From contig NZ_VKDC01000047.1 in NCBI RefSeq assembly GCF_007097395.1, positions 1-64,000 of the forward strand: DNA of 64,000 bases, in the 5' to 3' direction. The number at the start of each line of letters is the position of its first letter. Positions within the stretch are counted from its first letter, which is position 1. Below the pieces are notes generated by a model, which worked only from the letters and a program-made list of their open reading frames with translations, was not told the DNA's origin and searched no databases. This document shows positions 27,663 to 36,346 of the stretch, piece after piece. A program made the translations under genes and the position numbers. The DNA comes from Fulvivirga sp. M361 (lineage in GTDB: Bacteria; Bacteroidota; Bacteroidia; Cytophagales; Cyclobacteriaceae).

Positions 27663-30554
27663 TTGAATATGTATAAAAAATTTACACACTTTTTTTTCTT
27701 TGTTCTGTTTTTTTTGGCGGCATCCACGCAAACGTTTGCTCAGAGATCCGGTGGTCTGACAGGCAAGATAACGGACGCCCAAAGCGGTGAAGAATTACCT
27801 GGCGCAACGGTACGTGTTAAAGGTACTACGGTGGGTGCAGTAACAGATATTTATGGAGAGTATTTACTCACCGTACCAGCGGGCAAGCATACGCTGGAAT
27901 TCAGTTTTTTGGGTTATGCATCCAAAGAATTGGAGGTTGATGTTGAAGTAGGAACCATCGCGGAACTTAATATTCAACTTTCTACAGATGCCCAACAGTT
28001 AGATGAGATTGTGGTAACCGGGCAGGCGTTGGGACAGATGGCCGCTATTAATCAGCAGATCAACTCAAATACCATTGTAAATGTTGTTTCTAAGGATAAA
28101 ATTGAGTCCATACCAGACCAGAATGCTGCGGAGTCCGTGGGTCGTTTGCCAGGTATTGCCATTCAGCGTGATGGAGGAGAAGGGCAAAAAGTTGTGGTGC
28201 GTGGGCTTTCACCGAGGTTCAACGCTATTACTATAAATGGTGAAAGAATCCCTTCCACAGACCCGCAGGATCGATCGGTAGATTTAAGTTTTATAGCCCC
28301 GGAGCAATTGGAAGGTATTGAAGTTTATAAAGCCTTGACCCCTGATAAAGATGCGGATGCAGTAGGCGGAACGATAAACTTCATTGCTAAAAAAGCCGAC
28401 AGCGGATGGTCGGGTAGAATCAGGGCCTCAGCCGGGTATAATAGTTTAGCAGAAGAGTATGGTCAACCTAGAATAAATGCGAGTGTAAGTAATCGTTTTT
28501 TAGATGATAAACTAGGGGTTTTACTTACCGGTAATTTTCAAAGGGCTAATAGAAGTTCTGATGTGCTCACAGCAGGCTATGAGTCATTTGGTAATGCTCA
28601 GGAAATTAGATTGATAGGTGGTGAAGCCTCTGATATAGATGAGATCCGTAAGCGCTTTGGAGGTAGTATGGGGCTTGATTATAAATTGGGTAAAGCTGGT
28701 TCCCTTACGCTCAACACTACTTGGGGAGAAACACAAAGGGATGAAACCAGATTTAGACATAGTCACAGTTTAGACGGTAATCAGGAAAGGTTTCAAATTA
28801 GGGAACGAGAACAACAAATAAGGGCTATTTCTAATACGTTGGCCGGCGAACATAATGTTTTTGGAGGTTGGATAGTAAATTGGAAAACCTCTTATTCATT
28901 TACAAGACAGGAAACCCCATTACAGCAAGAGATGCGTTTTCGTGTAAACGGTGCTTATCCTGCAGAGCAGCTTAGTGTAACAGGAAGAGGACCAACTCAG
29001 CTATTCAATGATTTAAGTTCAGAGTCATTAGAAAATGTGTCAGAAGCAGCATTGCAGAGAGGAGATGTAAGAGGTTTCGAGCAATTGACGAAGGAAGATA
29101 TTTACACTGCCAGTATGGATTTCTCTAAGGATTTTAATTTAGGATCTAAAATAACTGGAAAGCTAAAATTTGGCGGTAAGGCAAGGTTTTTTGATAGATC
29201 AAATGATGCCCAAAATTTCAGAGACAATGGGAATGGTCCAAATGACGGTCTTTCTGATCTTGTGGATGAATTTCCCGATGAATTCGAAACGGATGCATCG
29301 GGAAATATTTTGTTTGAGCAGTTTATCAGTAGCAATAGTTCAGATGATTTCTTAGATGGAGATCTGGACTTTGGTCCGTCCGTAGATATTAATAAATCCC
29401 GAAGGTTTTTTGATGTGTTTGGAAATGTTGTCTTAAACCGAAGAGACATATTGGATGCTAGTATAGGAAATGCAGATTATGAAGCTACAGAGTTAATTTC
29501 AGCAGGTTATGTGATGAGTGAGTTCAAGGTAAAAAAGTTGACACTGCTCGGCGGTGTACGTGTTGAACGAACGGATGCGAAATATACGGGGTTTGAGACG
29601 TTGTCTCAGGATGATGATAACACGGAAGAAGGTGAAGAGTTAGATGTAATCGTTCGTGAGCGTGTTAATGAAGTCTATTATGTAGACGTTCTGCCAATGG
29701 TCCATTTACGCTACAATTTTACGAATTGGTTTGATGTTAGGGCAGCGGTCACAAAATCACTATCCAGGCCAAATTTTCAAAATTGGGTGCCATGGCAAAA
29801 CATTGATAATGCTAATCGTGTGGTAAGACGGGGTAACCCTAATTTACGAAATGCCATAGCATGGAATTATGATCTTTTCTTTTCCTTTTACAATGAGTTA
29901 GGACTTTTTACCGTGGGTCTGTTTCATAAAGAAATTGATAACATCGATGTTCTCTCCACCAGAAGAAATATCACTGGCTTGGAATTTCGTGGTTTTACAA
30001 TAGAAGAACCCATTTTCCTTTCAGAGACATCTACTGTTCAAGGTATTGAAATAGACTTTCAAACCAACCTACGGCAACTGCCTTCCCCGTTTGATGGCAT
30101 TGTGTTTTCAGCTAATGCTACCTTTATAAAATCCGAAACATTTTACCCGGTTTTTGATTTAGGGGATGAAACCAGACAACCTGATTTATTCAACCCTAAT
30201 CCTATTCTTACCTTTCGGGAGGGTTCAATACCGGGTCAACCGGACTTGACAGCTAACCTTTCATTAGGCTATGAAAAAGGAGGGTTTTCCGGACGGGTTT
30301 CAGTGCTGGTTCAAGAAGATAGCTTTGATGAATTAGGCTCTCAGGAGTTATTTGACAGCTTTACCGGGCTTTTGACACGCTGGGATGCTTCAGTAAAACA
30401 AAATGTAACAGATCAATTACAAGTTTTTGCTAACTGGAATAACATTACTAATTCTCCACCTACAAGTTTCCAGGCCTCTGGTAGTAATGAGACTTTTCGT
30501 GAATTATTTGGTGCCACAGTGGACCTTGGTGTGAGTTACAAGTTTTTCAAATAA
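27663..30554 (+). CDS. TonB-dependent receptor, Xanthomonas-Caulobacter (TIGR01782-like) type
   Basis: 963 residues: signal peptide (1-21, TQTFAQ), carboxypeptidase-regulatory-like domain (about 25-110), plug (about 125-240; SIPDQNAAESVGRLPGI, VRGLSPRFNAITINGERIP) and a 22-strand-type barrel ending GVSYKFFK with a C-terminal aromatic. The plug signature is that of receptors which in Proteobacteria often import plant oligosaccharides, rather than of SusC. Consistently, no SusD gene follows. The gene follows the sigma/anti-sigma pair by 17 bp and precedes a T9SS beta-helix gene by 12 bp. It is probably both importer and signal sensor of the unit. Confidence 0.92.
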   Translation: MNMYKKFTHFFFFVLFFLAASTQTFAQRSGGLTGKITDAQSGEELPGATVRVKGTTVGAVTDIYGEYLLTVPAGKHTLEFSFLGYASKELEVDVEVGTIAELNIQLSTDAQQLDEIVVTGQALGQMAAINQQINSNTIVNVVSKDKIESIPDQNAAESVGRLPGIAIQRDGGEGQKVVVRGLSPRFNAITINGERIPSTDPQDRSVDLSFIAPEQLEGIEVYKALTPDKDADAVGGTINFIAKKADSGWSGRIRASAGYNSLAEEYGQPRINASVSNRFLDDKLGVLLTGNFQRANRSSDVLTAGYESFGNAQEIRLIGGEASDIDEIRKRFGGSMGLDYKLGKAGSLTLNTTWGETQRDETRFRHSHSLDGNQERFQIREREQQIRAISNTLAGEHNVFGGWIVNWKTSYSFTRQETPLQQEMRFRVNGAYPAEQLSVTGRGPTQLFNDLSSESLENVSEAALQRGDVRGFEQLTKEDIYTASMDFSKDFNLGSKITGKLKFGGKARFFDRSNDAQNFRDNGNGPNDGLSDLVDEFPDEFETDASGNILFEQFISSNSSDDFLDGDLDFGPSVDINKSRRFFDVFGNVVLNRRDILDASIGNADYEATELISAGYVMSEFKVKKLTLLGGVRVERTDAKYTGFETLSQDDDNTEEGEELDVIVRERVNEVYYVDVLPMVHLRYNFTNWFDVRAAVTKSLSRPNFQNWVPWQNIDNANRVVRRGNPNLRNAIAWNYDLFFSFYNELGLFTVGLFHKEIDNIDVLSTRRNITGLEFRGFTIEEPIFLSETSTVQGIEIDFQTNLRQLPSPFDGIVFSANATFIKSETFYPVFDLGDETRQPDLFNPNPILTFREGSIPGQPDLTANLSLGYEKGGFSGRVSVLVQEDSFDELGSQELFDSFTGLLTRWDASVKQNVTDQLQVFANWNNITNSPPTSFQASGSNETFRELFGATVDLGVSYKFFK

Positions 30555-30566
30555 AGAATTTAAAGA

Positions 30567-32174
30567 ATGAAAAGTATTTATAAAATAGGCTTAGCTGTAA
30601 CCTTTATAGCTGTACTTCCCCTTTATTTGAAGGCTCAAGCACCTCGTACGGTCATTATCGAGCCGGATACGCTAGCTGCTTTGAATAATACGATTAACGG
30701 TGATACGCTGGAAAATGGAGAGCGTGTGGACCCTAATACCGTTTATATCTTAAGAAGGAATTCCGTTTATAAAACCAATGCTTTTATATTAAATCCAGGT
30801 TTTAAGTTAGTAGTAAGGGCGGAAGAAGGGCCTGGTTCAATGCCTATTATACAACCAACACCAATCAGAGGCGGTGATGCATTCAGGGCGTTTACACTCT
30901 CAAGTGACTTTGAGCTGGACGGTGTATATGTAACCAATATTGATGATACCGGAGGTTCCTTAAATAGGATATTTCGTGTAAACACAGCTGCTACCATACG
31001 ATTAAAAAACTGTTGGTTAGATGGTACCAGCCAATCTGTGGTAAGATTTGATTCGCCAGGATCATCTGTTTTTATTGAAAACTCTATAATAAGCCATGTT
31101 GGTGAGACTTTTGATACAGGGAATGGCAGAGTAATAGATGTCCGCGGAGGAGGAGCTATAGCTGCCGATTCTATTGTTTTTAGGAACAATACAATTTTCA
31201 ATATTGCTCGACGCTTAGTTCGTCATAATAACAACCTGTCTTCTAATTACATCGAGATCAGTAATAATACTTTGGTCAATTCCATTTCTGCCATTGGGTC
31301 TTTTGAACAGACCAGAGAAATCAAAGTAGTTAATAACCTATTTGTAAATCCAAATATGGAAGGAGATACCCGGTCGGCTAATTTATTTTCAATCGATGCG
31401 TTTGATTCAGAAAATCTGTATACAGAAGCCGGTATAGACCCTACCAGAAGACTGGAAATTCATCATAATTGGTTTTATTTTGATCCTGTTATAACAGATG
31501 TCTGGGCTGATACCGTTGATATGCCAGACTTCTATGATGGTGATATTTTTGAAGATTTGGTTGATTTAAATGGTGACCTTTTTAATGATACCACAGCCGC
31601 AGAGAATGCACTTATGTCTGAGCCCTACACATTTACAGGGCCAATAAAATTCAGAAATGCTCCAAGGCCTTCAGAGGCAATTGTTATTGGTGTGGTAAAT
31701 GATGGCTTAACGGCACCATCGAGAGATGACGGCGTATCTCCCAATTGGAATTACGCTACTTCTCCATTTTTCCAGGTAATACAAGGTACATTGTCATTAC
31801 CATGGGAATTTCCTTATGATTTTACATATGATGCATCTTCACTAGCGGCTTCATCCGCTCTAAACGGTGGTCCGGTAGGAGATCCTAGGTGGGTACCTCA
31901 GGTTTTGAACGACGTCATTGTCAGTTTGGACGACCTTATGGCAAAAACATCTCTTTTTTACCCTAACCCTGTCACACATAATTATATAGCGTTTAAGAAC
32001 GCCTCTGACATTAAGTCTCTACAAATATACGCCCTTAACGGTTTGGAAGTGAAAAATAAGGAAGACATGATTTCCGGACGGATAGACTTGTCCGGCTTAC
32101 CTGACGGTATGTTTATTTTGAAAGTAACCAACAGTAGAAACCAAATATTGAATCAAAAAATTATAAAGAAATAA
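30567..32174 (+). CDS. T9SS-exported right-handed beta-helix protein (DUF4957/DUF5123-like)
   Basis: 535 residues: signal peptide (1-22, YLKAQ), a parallel beta-helix (about 50-300) with ladder motifs (VFIENSIISHVG, FRNNTIFNIARR, IEISNNTLVNS, IKVVNNLFVNP), a less repetitive domain to about 455, and a T9SS type A sorting domain from YPNPV (about 469) to KIIKK. Similar proteins sit in alginate/pectin utilisation loci and resemble polysaccharide lyases in fold. I cannot point to a catalytic site, so lyase or glycan binding remains open. It is co-transcribed with the TonB receptor. Confidence 0.85.
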   Translation: MKSIYKIGLAVTFIAVLPLYLKAQAPRTVIIEPDTLAALNNTINGDTLENGERVDPNTVYILRRNSVYKTNAFILNPGFKLVVRAEEGPGSMPIIQPTPIRGGDAFRAFTLSSDFELDGVYVTNIDDTGGSLNRIFRVNTAATIRLKNCWLDGTSQSVVRFDSPGSSVFIENSIISHVGETFDTGNGRVIDVRGGGAIAADSIVFRNNTIFNIARRLVRHNNNLSSNYIEISNNTLVNSISAIGSFEQTREIKVVNNLFVNPNMEGDTRSANLFSIDAFDSENLYTEAGIDPTRRLEIHHNWFYFDPVITDVWADTVDMPDFYDGDIFEDLVDLNGDLFNDTTAAENALMSEPYTFTGPIKFRNAPRPSEAIVIGVVNDGLTAPSRDDGVSPNWNYATSPFFQVIQGTLSLPWEFPYDFTYDASSLAASSALNGGPVGDPRWVPQVLNDVIVSLDDLMAKTSLFYPNPVTHNYIAFKNASDIKSLQIYALNGLEVKNKEDMISGRIDLSGLPDGMFILKVTNSRNQILNQKIIKK

Positions 32175-32177
32175 GCT

Positions 32178-32645
32178 ATGAAAAGCTATAAAAACTTAAC
32201 CATAGTAAGCTGTTTATTAGTGATTTGTTCATTGATGCTGAGTTGTGACAATTTTGTTGATGAAGCGGCTGATTTTAATGACATAGAAGCTCAAACCTTA
32301 GCTTTATCGAAGACCTGGAATGCTGATCAGGTAATTTTTGATGGAGTGGACGTTACTGACCAGGAAAGCTTTTCAGATTTTAGCATAACATTCAGTAGTG
32401 ATAATACCTGGACTGCTGAAAATGGCTCACCTATTATTTTGTCAAATGGTTCATGGAATTTTATTGAGGGGGATATAAATCGAGTGGATATGAGTGGAAC
32501 CACGGTAATTATTGGATTCTCCATCGACAAAACAACGAGCAGGGTAATCACATTGACATTTACCGCGGGCGGGAGCGCCATTGGTGCCAGAACTAAGGGC
32601 GTAGACGGCGAGTATGTCTTTAGACTCTCAACCCTAGAAGAATAA
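32178..32645 (+). CDS. Small lipocalin-like lipoprotein
   Basis: 155 residues. The lipoprotein signal ends at LMLSCDNFVDE (Cys about 23). The body pattern (LSKTWNADQVIFDG, DFSITFSSDNTWTAENG, GEYVFRL) is the same as in the lipoprotein at 20584, so they are paralogs of a lipocalin-like (DUF5004-type) family. It starts 3 bp after the T9SS beta-helix gene. Outer-membrane attachment on the cell surface is likely; function is unknown. Confidence 0.8.
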   Translation: MKSYKNLTIVSCLLVICSLMLSCDNFVDEAADFNDIEAQTLALSKTWNADQVIFDGVDVTDQESFSDFSITFSSDNTWTAENGSPIILSNGSWNFIEGDINRVDMSGTTVIIGFSIDKTTSRVITLTFTAGGSAIGARTKGVDGEYVFRLSTLEE

Positions 32646-32675
32646 TTTATTAAATCACAAACAAACTAATGGAAT

Positions 32676-34214
32676 ATGAAAGCTAATCTACATTTGCAAA
32701 TTTTCAAGCACATATCTATGGCAATGGTCTTACTATTAATACCATTGTTTTTCATAGCTTGTGGCGACGATGACGGAGATGATGTATTGCCACCCAAACC
32801 ACGTGTAAGTTTTACGAATGGTTCCACAGCTACTGTGGAAAGAGGACAGTCTGTGGAGATAGCGATTGAGATCACCGCTGAGGGTGGTGTGAAGGGGCTT
32901 ACAGTAAATGATGCTGATCAGACCTTTACCGTAGATGCTGCAGATGCTACAAAGGCCACTGCTACATACACTTTTGAAGCTGGTGACACTGAAGCGGTTG
33001 GAGATCAAATTTTAAGCTTTGAAGCGACAGATAACAGGGATCAGACTGGCACAGGGGAGTTTACAGTAACTGTAGTTGGACAGAATATTAGTTTAGCAGC
33101 AGATATCACTGAAGATTTAACCTTGGATCCTGATAATTCTTATACTATTGAAGATACAATAAAGGTGTCCGGCGCTACTCTTACCATTCCTGCCGGACTT
33201 ACCATTAAGTTTAAAGTATTTGAAAAGTCCGGAGATGCATTTACCAGAGTGGCGGGACTGGATGTAAACAATGATGCAAATATTGTAGTCGAAGGTACCG
33301 CTGCAAATCCTGTGATTTTCACCCCGGACAGTGATTCGCCTGAACCAGGCATGTGGTCCGGGATACGTATTAACCAGGAGGAGGCAGTTGCAAAACCTGG
33401 TGCAGATAAACTGAGTTATGTCAGAGTAGAATATGCTGGTACCGATGAAGAGGAATTGACAGCAAGCAGACCAGCTGTGAGACTTAATGGTACGGATGAG
33501 ACAGCGATTTTAGAATATATCCAGATCTTCAAACCACTGGATGCAGGTTTTAGGTTAGATGGATCTGAGGTAACTATGAAATACATCATGGTGACCAATG
33601 CAGGATCTTCTTCTTATCTTGTGCGTAATGGATCAATACTGAGAGGGCAATTTATCATTGCAAATTCACCGAGTTCTGATCATGGGGATAGAGATTTAAG
33701 AACGCGTGATGAAGGTTCAGTGGCAATTTTATCCAATTTCACTTTTTTAGGAAGTGGTATGGATGCGGGTACTTCACTAGACGGAATGAGGTTGGATGCT
33801 GAGGATGGTCAATATTATAACCTTTACAATGGAATTGTGGCCAATTATCCTGATGATGGCATAAGAGGAAGAAGTTATACTGCCGGACTAGACAGCATAG
33901 CCCATACTTATGTATTTCAGATAGGAGGAAGTGGAAATCCTGATTCTGAAGGGATAGAAGAGCTTAACTGGTCTCAGGCGCTTCGTGAAGGAGCAGTTAA
34001 TTTTTACAATATGCACGGAAATCAAGTAGATCCCGATAATACACTGATAGCAGGAATAGGTGTAGATGATTTTGTTCCGGATGCAGAGGAAAGTTCGGCA
34101 CTTGACCCATCTTCTTTAATTACAGGTTTTACGGCCGCAACATATGTAGGAGCCATTGGTGCTACCGACTGGACGTTAGGCTGGACGCTTAATGTCGATG
34201 GCAGTACACGATAA
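32676..34214 (+). CDS. Lipoprotein with Ig-like and beta-helix-like domains
   Basis: 512 residues. The lipoprotein signal ends FIACGDDDGDD (Cys about 29; the Asp-rich tail suggests surface export). An Ig-like domain (about 43-135, PRVSFTNGS to FTVTVVG) is followed by a beta-helix-like region (from about 145 with LTIPAGLTIKFK, VEGTAANPVIFTP, W.GIRIN). Proteins of this layout are common as surface glycan-binding lipoproteins in Bacteroidota utilisation loci, sometimes misnamed as transporters in databases. It may play the role of the missing SusD (inference). It is the last gene of the unit, with a strong terminator following. Confidence 0.8.
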   Translation: MKANLHLQIFKHISMAMVLLLIPLFFIACGDDDGDDVLPPKPRVSFTNGSTATVERGQSVEIAIEITAEGGVKGLTVNDADQTFTVDAADATKATATYTFEAGDTEAVGDQILSFEATDNRDQTGTGEFTVTVVGQNISLAADITEDLTLDPDNSYTIEDTIKVSGATLTIPAGLTIKFKVFEKSGDAFTRVAGLDVNNDANIVVEGTAANPVIFTPDSDSPEPGMWSGIRINQEEAVAKPGADKLSYVRVEYAGTDEEELTASRPAVRLNGTDETAILEYIQIFKPLDAGFRLDGSEVTMKYIMVTNAGSSSYLVRNGSILRGQFIIANSPSSDHGDRDLRTRDEGSVAILSNFTFLGSGMDAGTSLDGMRLDAEDGQYYNLYNGIVANYPDDGIRGRSYTAGLDSIAHTYVFQIGGSGNPDSEGIEELNWSQALREGAVNFYNMHGNQVDPDNTLIAGIGVDDFVPDAEESSALDPSSLITGFTAATYVGAIGATDWTLGWTLNVDGSTR

Positions 34215-34234
34215 TTAATTTCCGCTAATGACCA

Positions 34235-34274
34235 AAGAAGCCCTGATCATTTACTGGTCAGGGCTTCTTGTTTT
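34235..34274 (+). terminator. Intrinsic terminator of the TonB receptor/beta-helix operon
   Basis: A perfect 12-bp stem (AAGAAGCCCTGA/TCAGGGCTTCTT) with an 11-nt loop is followed by GTTTTA. It sits 20 bp after the last lipoprotein gene and fixes the operon end. Confidence 0.85.
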
Positions 34275-34377
34275 ATAGGCTAAGATAAAATTTGTAATGA
34301 TCGTTATTTACAGCATTACATAATGGCATTTCATTTAACAATGTTTAGCATTGCCAAATACTACTGAAAGTAACCAT

Positions 34378-35370
34378 ATGAAAGCCATCCTACTCAAATC
34401 CCCGGGCCGGGCCGATAACCTCTACATCGGAGAAGCTCCTACTCCACAAATCAGCAACCGCCAGCTTTTGATCAAAGTGCGTTCCTGTGGCGTTAACCGT
34501 GCCGATATTTTACAACGTGAAGGAAAGTATCCACCTCCCAAAGGGGAGTCGCCTATTATTGGATTAGAAGTCTCCGGGGTAGTGGAAGAAGTGGGTGGGG
34601 AATGTGAGCGGTTCCAGGCAGGCGACCATGTAGTTGCTTTATTGGCAGGCGGAGGTTATGCGGAATATGTCGCGGTAGATGAATCATTGGTCATGCCGGT
34701 TCCTGCGGGGCTCAGCTTTGAAGAAGCTGCCGGTATTGCCGAGGTGTTCATCACTGCTTACCAGGCCCTTTTTTATATCGCCAAGTTGGAAAAAGGGCAA
34801 ACAGCTTTAATACATGCCGGTGCGAGCGGAGTAGGCACTGCGGCTATTCAACTGTGTCATAGCATAGGAGCCAAATCGATCGTAACAGCCGGGTCAACAG
34901 AAAAGATACGTTTTTGTGAAGCGCTAGGGGCTTCTTCGGGGATTAACTATCGTGACACTCCTGCTTTTGACGGGCATGTTTTAGAGCATACGGGAGGTAA
35001 AGGTGCGGATGTGATCATTGACCCTATTGGGGCTTCTTATTTCGATCGCAACCTGAAGGCTATTGCTACTGACGGTCGTTGGGTACTGCTGGCGGCTATG
35101 GGAGGAGCAAAAGTTCCGGAGATGAACCTTGGCAAGTTGTTGGTGAAAAGAGTCAGTCTGACAGGTTCTACGTTAAGAAGCCGGGATTCAACCTACAAAG
35201 CCAGGTTAGTCAGGCAGTTCAGCGAACAATTCTTGAATAGTTTTGAAAGCGGGGCTTTGAAGCCCGTTATAGATCAGGTATTCCCTTGGGAAGAGGTGGC
35301 TAAAGCTCACCGCTATATGGAGCAGAACAGGAATACAGGTAAAATTATTCTCAGTATCACGCGTGAGTAA
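34378..35370 (+). CDS. NAD(P)H-quinone oxidoreductase, PIG3/zinc-free MDR family
   Basis: 330 residues from the ATG at 34378; a TTG upstream at 34351 adds nine residues with no conservation, so I prefer the ATG. GroES-like domain (about 1-120; IKVRSCGVNRADILQREGKYPPP), then a Rossmann domain with the AGASGVGTAAIQL nucleotide-binding loop. The PIG3-type signature GVNRADILQR and the lack of zinc ligands mark it as a quinone oxidoreductase of the medium-chain dehydrogenase family. It is monocistronic and follows the terminator of the previous operon. Confidence 0.92.
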   Translation: MKAILLKSPGRADNLYIGEAPTPQISNRQLLIKVRSCGVNRADILQREGKYPPPKGESPIIGLEVSGVVEEVGGECERFQAGDHVVALLAGGGYAEYVAVDESLVMPVPAGLSFEEAAGIAEVFITAYQALFYIAKLEKGQTALIHAGASGVGTAAIQLCHSIGAKSIVTAGSTEKIRFCEALGASSGINYRDTPAFDGHVLEHTGGKGADVIIDPIGASYFDRNLKAIATDGRWVLLAAMGGAKVPEMNLGKLLVKRVSLTGSTLRSRDSTYKARLVRQFSEQFLNSFESGALKPVIDQVFPWEEVAKAHRYMEQNRNTGKIILSITRE

Positions 35371-35378
35371 TGAATCCT

Positions 35379-35777
35379 CTATTCTTCCTGTAATTCTTTT
35401 AAAACCTTCTCTTCCTTTAGTTTTTTGTAGAGAGTGATGGGATCATTTGTATCCATTAATGTTTGCCACGTTTCCTTGGTTACATTATCGTATATTTTTT
35501 CGACATCTTTCGTTTCCCGTACGATGAGATATCCCGTTTGGCCGTCGCAGGAATAATACCAAGCCTGTTGCGGTATTTTGTAACGTGAAATTTTCATTTG
35601 CTCCTGGTAACGGAAAGAGGTGTTCCTTATTGTTTCAATCAGCCCTCCTGTATCCTCTTTTGTAATGGAAAGACTGTCGCACGTGGTTTTTGAAGGGCCT
35701 AGTACAAAATTATGTTCTACCTGGGCTCTTAGCGAGTTAGTAACACATAACAATGCTATACAAAGGATCAATTTCAT
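35379..35777 (-). CDS. Small exported protein of unknown function
   Basis: 132 residues. Signal peptide 1-18 (LLCVTNSLRAQ). The mature part contains two Cys (TCDSL, YSCDGQ) that could form a disulphide, and a charged C-terminal helix (LYKKLKEEKVLKELQEE). The mid-part (SFRYQEQMKISRYKIPQQAWYYSC) hints at a small beta-rich domain, but I do not recognise a family. It converges with the quinone oxidoreductase gene, 8 bp apart. Confidence 0.65.
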   Translation of the reverse strand: MKLILCIALLCVTNSLRAQVEHNFVLGPSKTTCDSLSITKEDTGGLIETIRNTSFRYQEQMKISRYKIPQQAWYYSCDGQTGYLIVRETKDVEKIYDNVTKETWQTLMDTNDPITLYKKLKEEKVLKELQEE

Positions 35778-35845
35778 GAAAAATCTAACGCAGGAGCAGT
35801 GGCTATGTTGTGTGTGCTATTCTGATACTACAACCTTTTAACACT

Positions 35846-36283
35846 TTAAAACCAACTGGTACCATAATTTTGGAAGGGCCATGGAATACCTGCCAGCATA
35901 ATCACCAACCCGATTAAATAAAAGATCAGTACAAGCTTGAATTTTTTACCATTATCCTGTGCTTTTTTAGATTTACTATAGCCTATCGTGATCAGTACAA
36001 CTGCAATTAGCATAATGAGGATATGTTCTACCAGGAAGAAGCGCAATACACTGTCTTTCATAGATGCACCGGAAAATACTACTTTAGGGCTTATAGAATA
36101 TAGAACAAGCCCTATCAGGAACTGCGTATGAGTGAAAATCAGTGCGAACAAGCCAAGCTTTTTGTCCTTTTCGGTGAAAGGAGTCGACCCGTTTGTTTTT
36201 CCGAGAGCGTTAAAAATGGCGAAAAGTAAGCTGGCCAGTACCAACCATCTGAGCCCTGAGTGGGCATGTTTAAGTATTTCCAT
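35846..36283 (-). CDS. Four-helix membrane protein of unknown function, cytochrome b561-like layout
   Basis: 145 residues from the ATG at 36283. An upstream start at 36328 is unlikely because it would read through a terminator stem (36299-36324). Four transmembrane helices; helix 1 begins MEILKHAHSGLRWLVLASL with a conserved His pair, and HTQFLIGLVLY and VEHILIMLIAVV carry further His. Such His placement resembles haem-binding four-helix proteins, and this family is widespread as an unnamed membrane protein in Bacteroidota. It is downstream of the subtilase gene but separated by the terminator. Confidence 0.75.
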   Translation of the reverse strand: MEILKHAHSGLRWLVLASLLFAIFNALGKTNGSTPFTEKDKKLGLFALIFTHTQFLIGLVLYSISPKVVFSGASMKDSVLRFFLVEHILIMLIAVVLITIGYSKSKKAQDNGKKFKLVLIFYLIGLVIMLAGIPWPFQNYGTSWF

Positions 36284-36298
36284 AGTGTATAAATAACA

Positions 36299-36324
36299 AA
36301 AGCAGTCTAAAGGTAGACTGCTTT
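36299..36324 (-). terminator. Terminator of the subtilase gene
   Basis: A perfect 11-bp stem (AAAGCAGTCTA/TAGACTGCTTT) with a 4-nt loop is followed on the minus strand by TTGTTATTT. It lies 23 bp after the subtilase stop codon. Confidence 0.8.
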
Positions 36325-36346
36325 CCATTCAGGACAAAAAACTTCT

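Noticed and set aside
30767-31201. 144-codon frame opposite the T9SS beta-helix gene
   Set aside because: Antisense shadow; low-complexity Pro/Ser-rich product.
27663-34214. SusD homolog in the TonB receptor operon
   Set aside because: None of the lipoproteins shows SusD-type helical TPR sequence; they are beta-rich.
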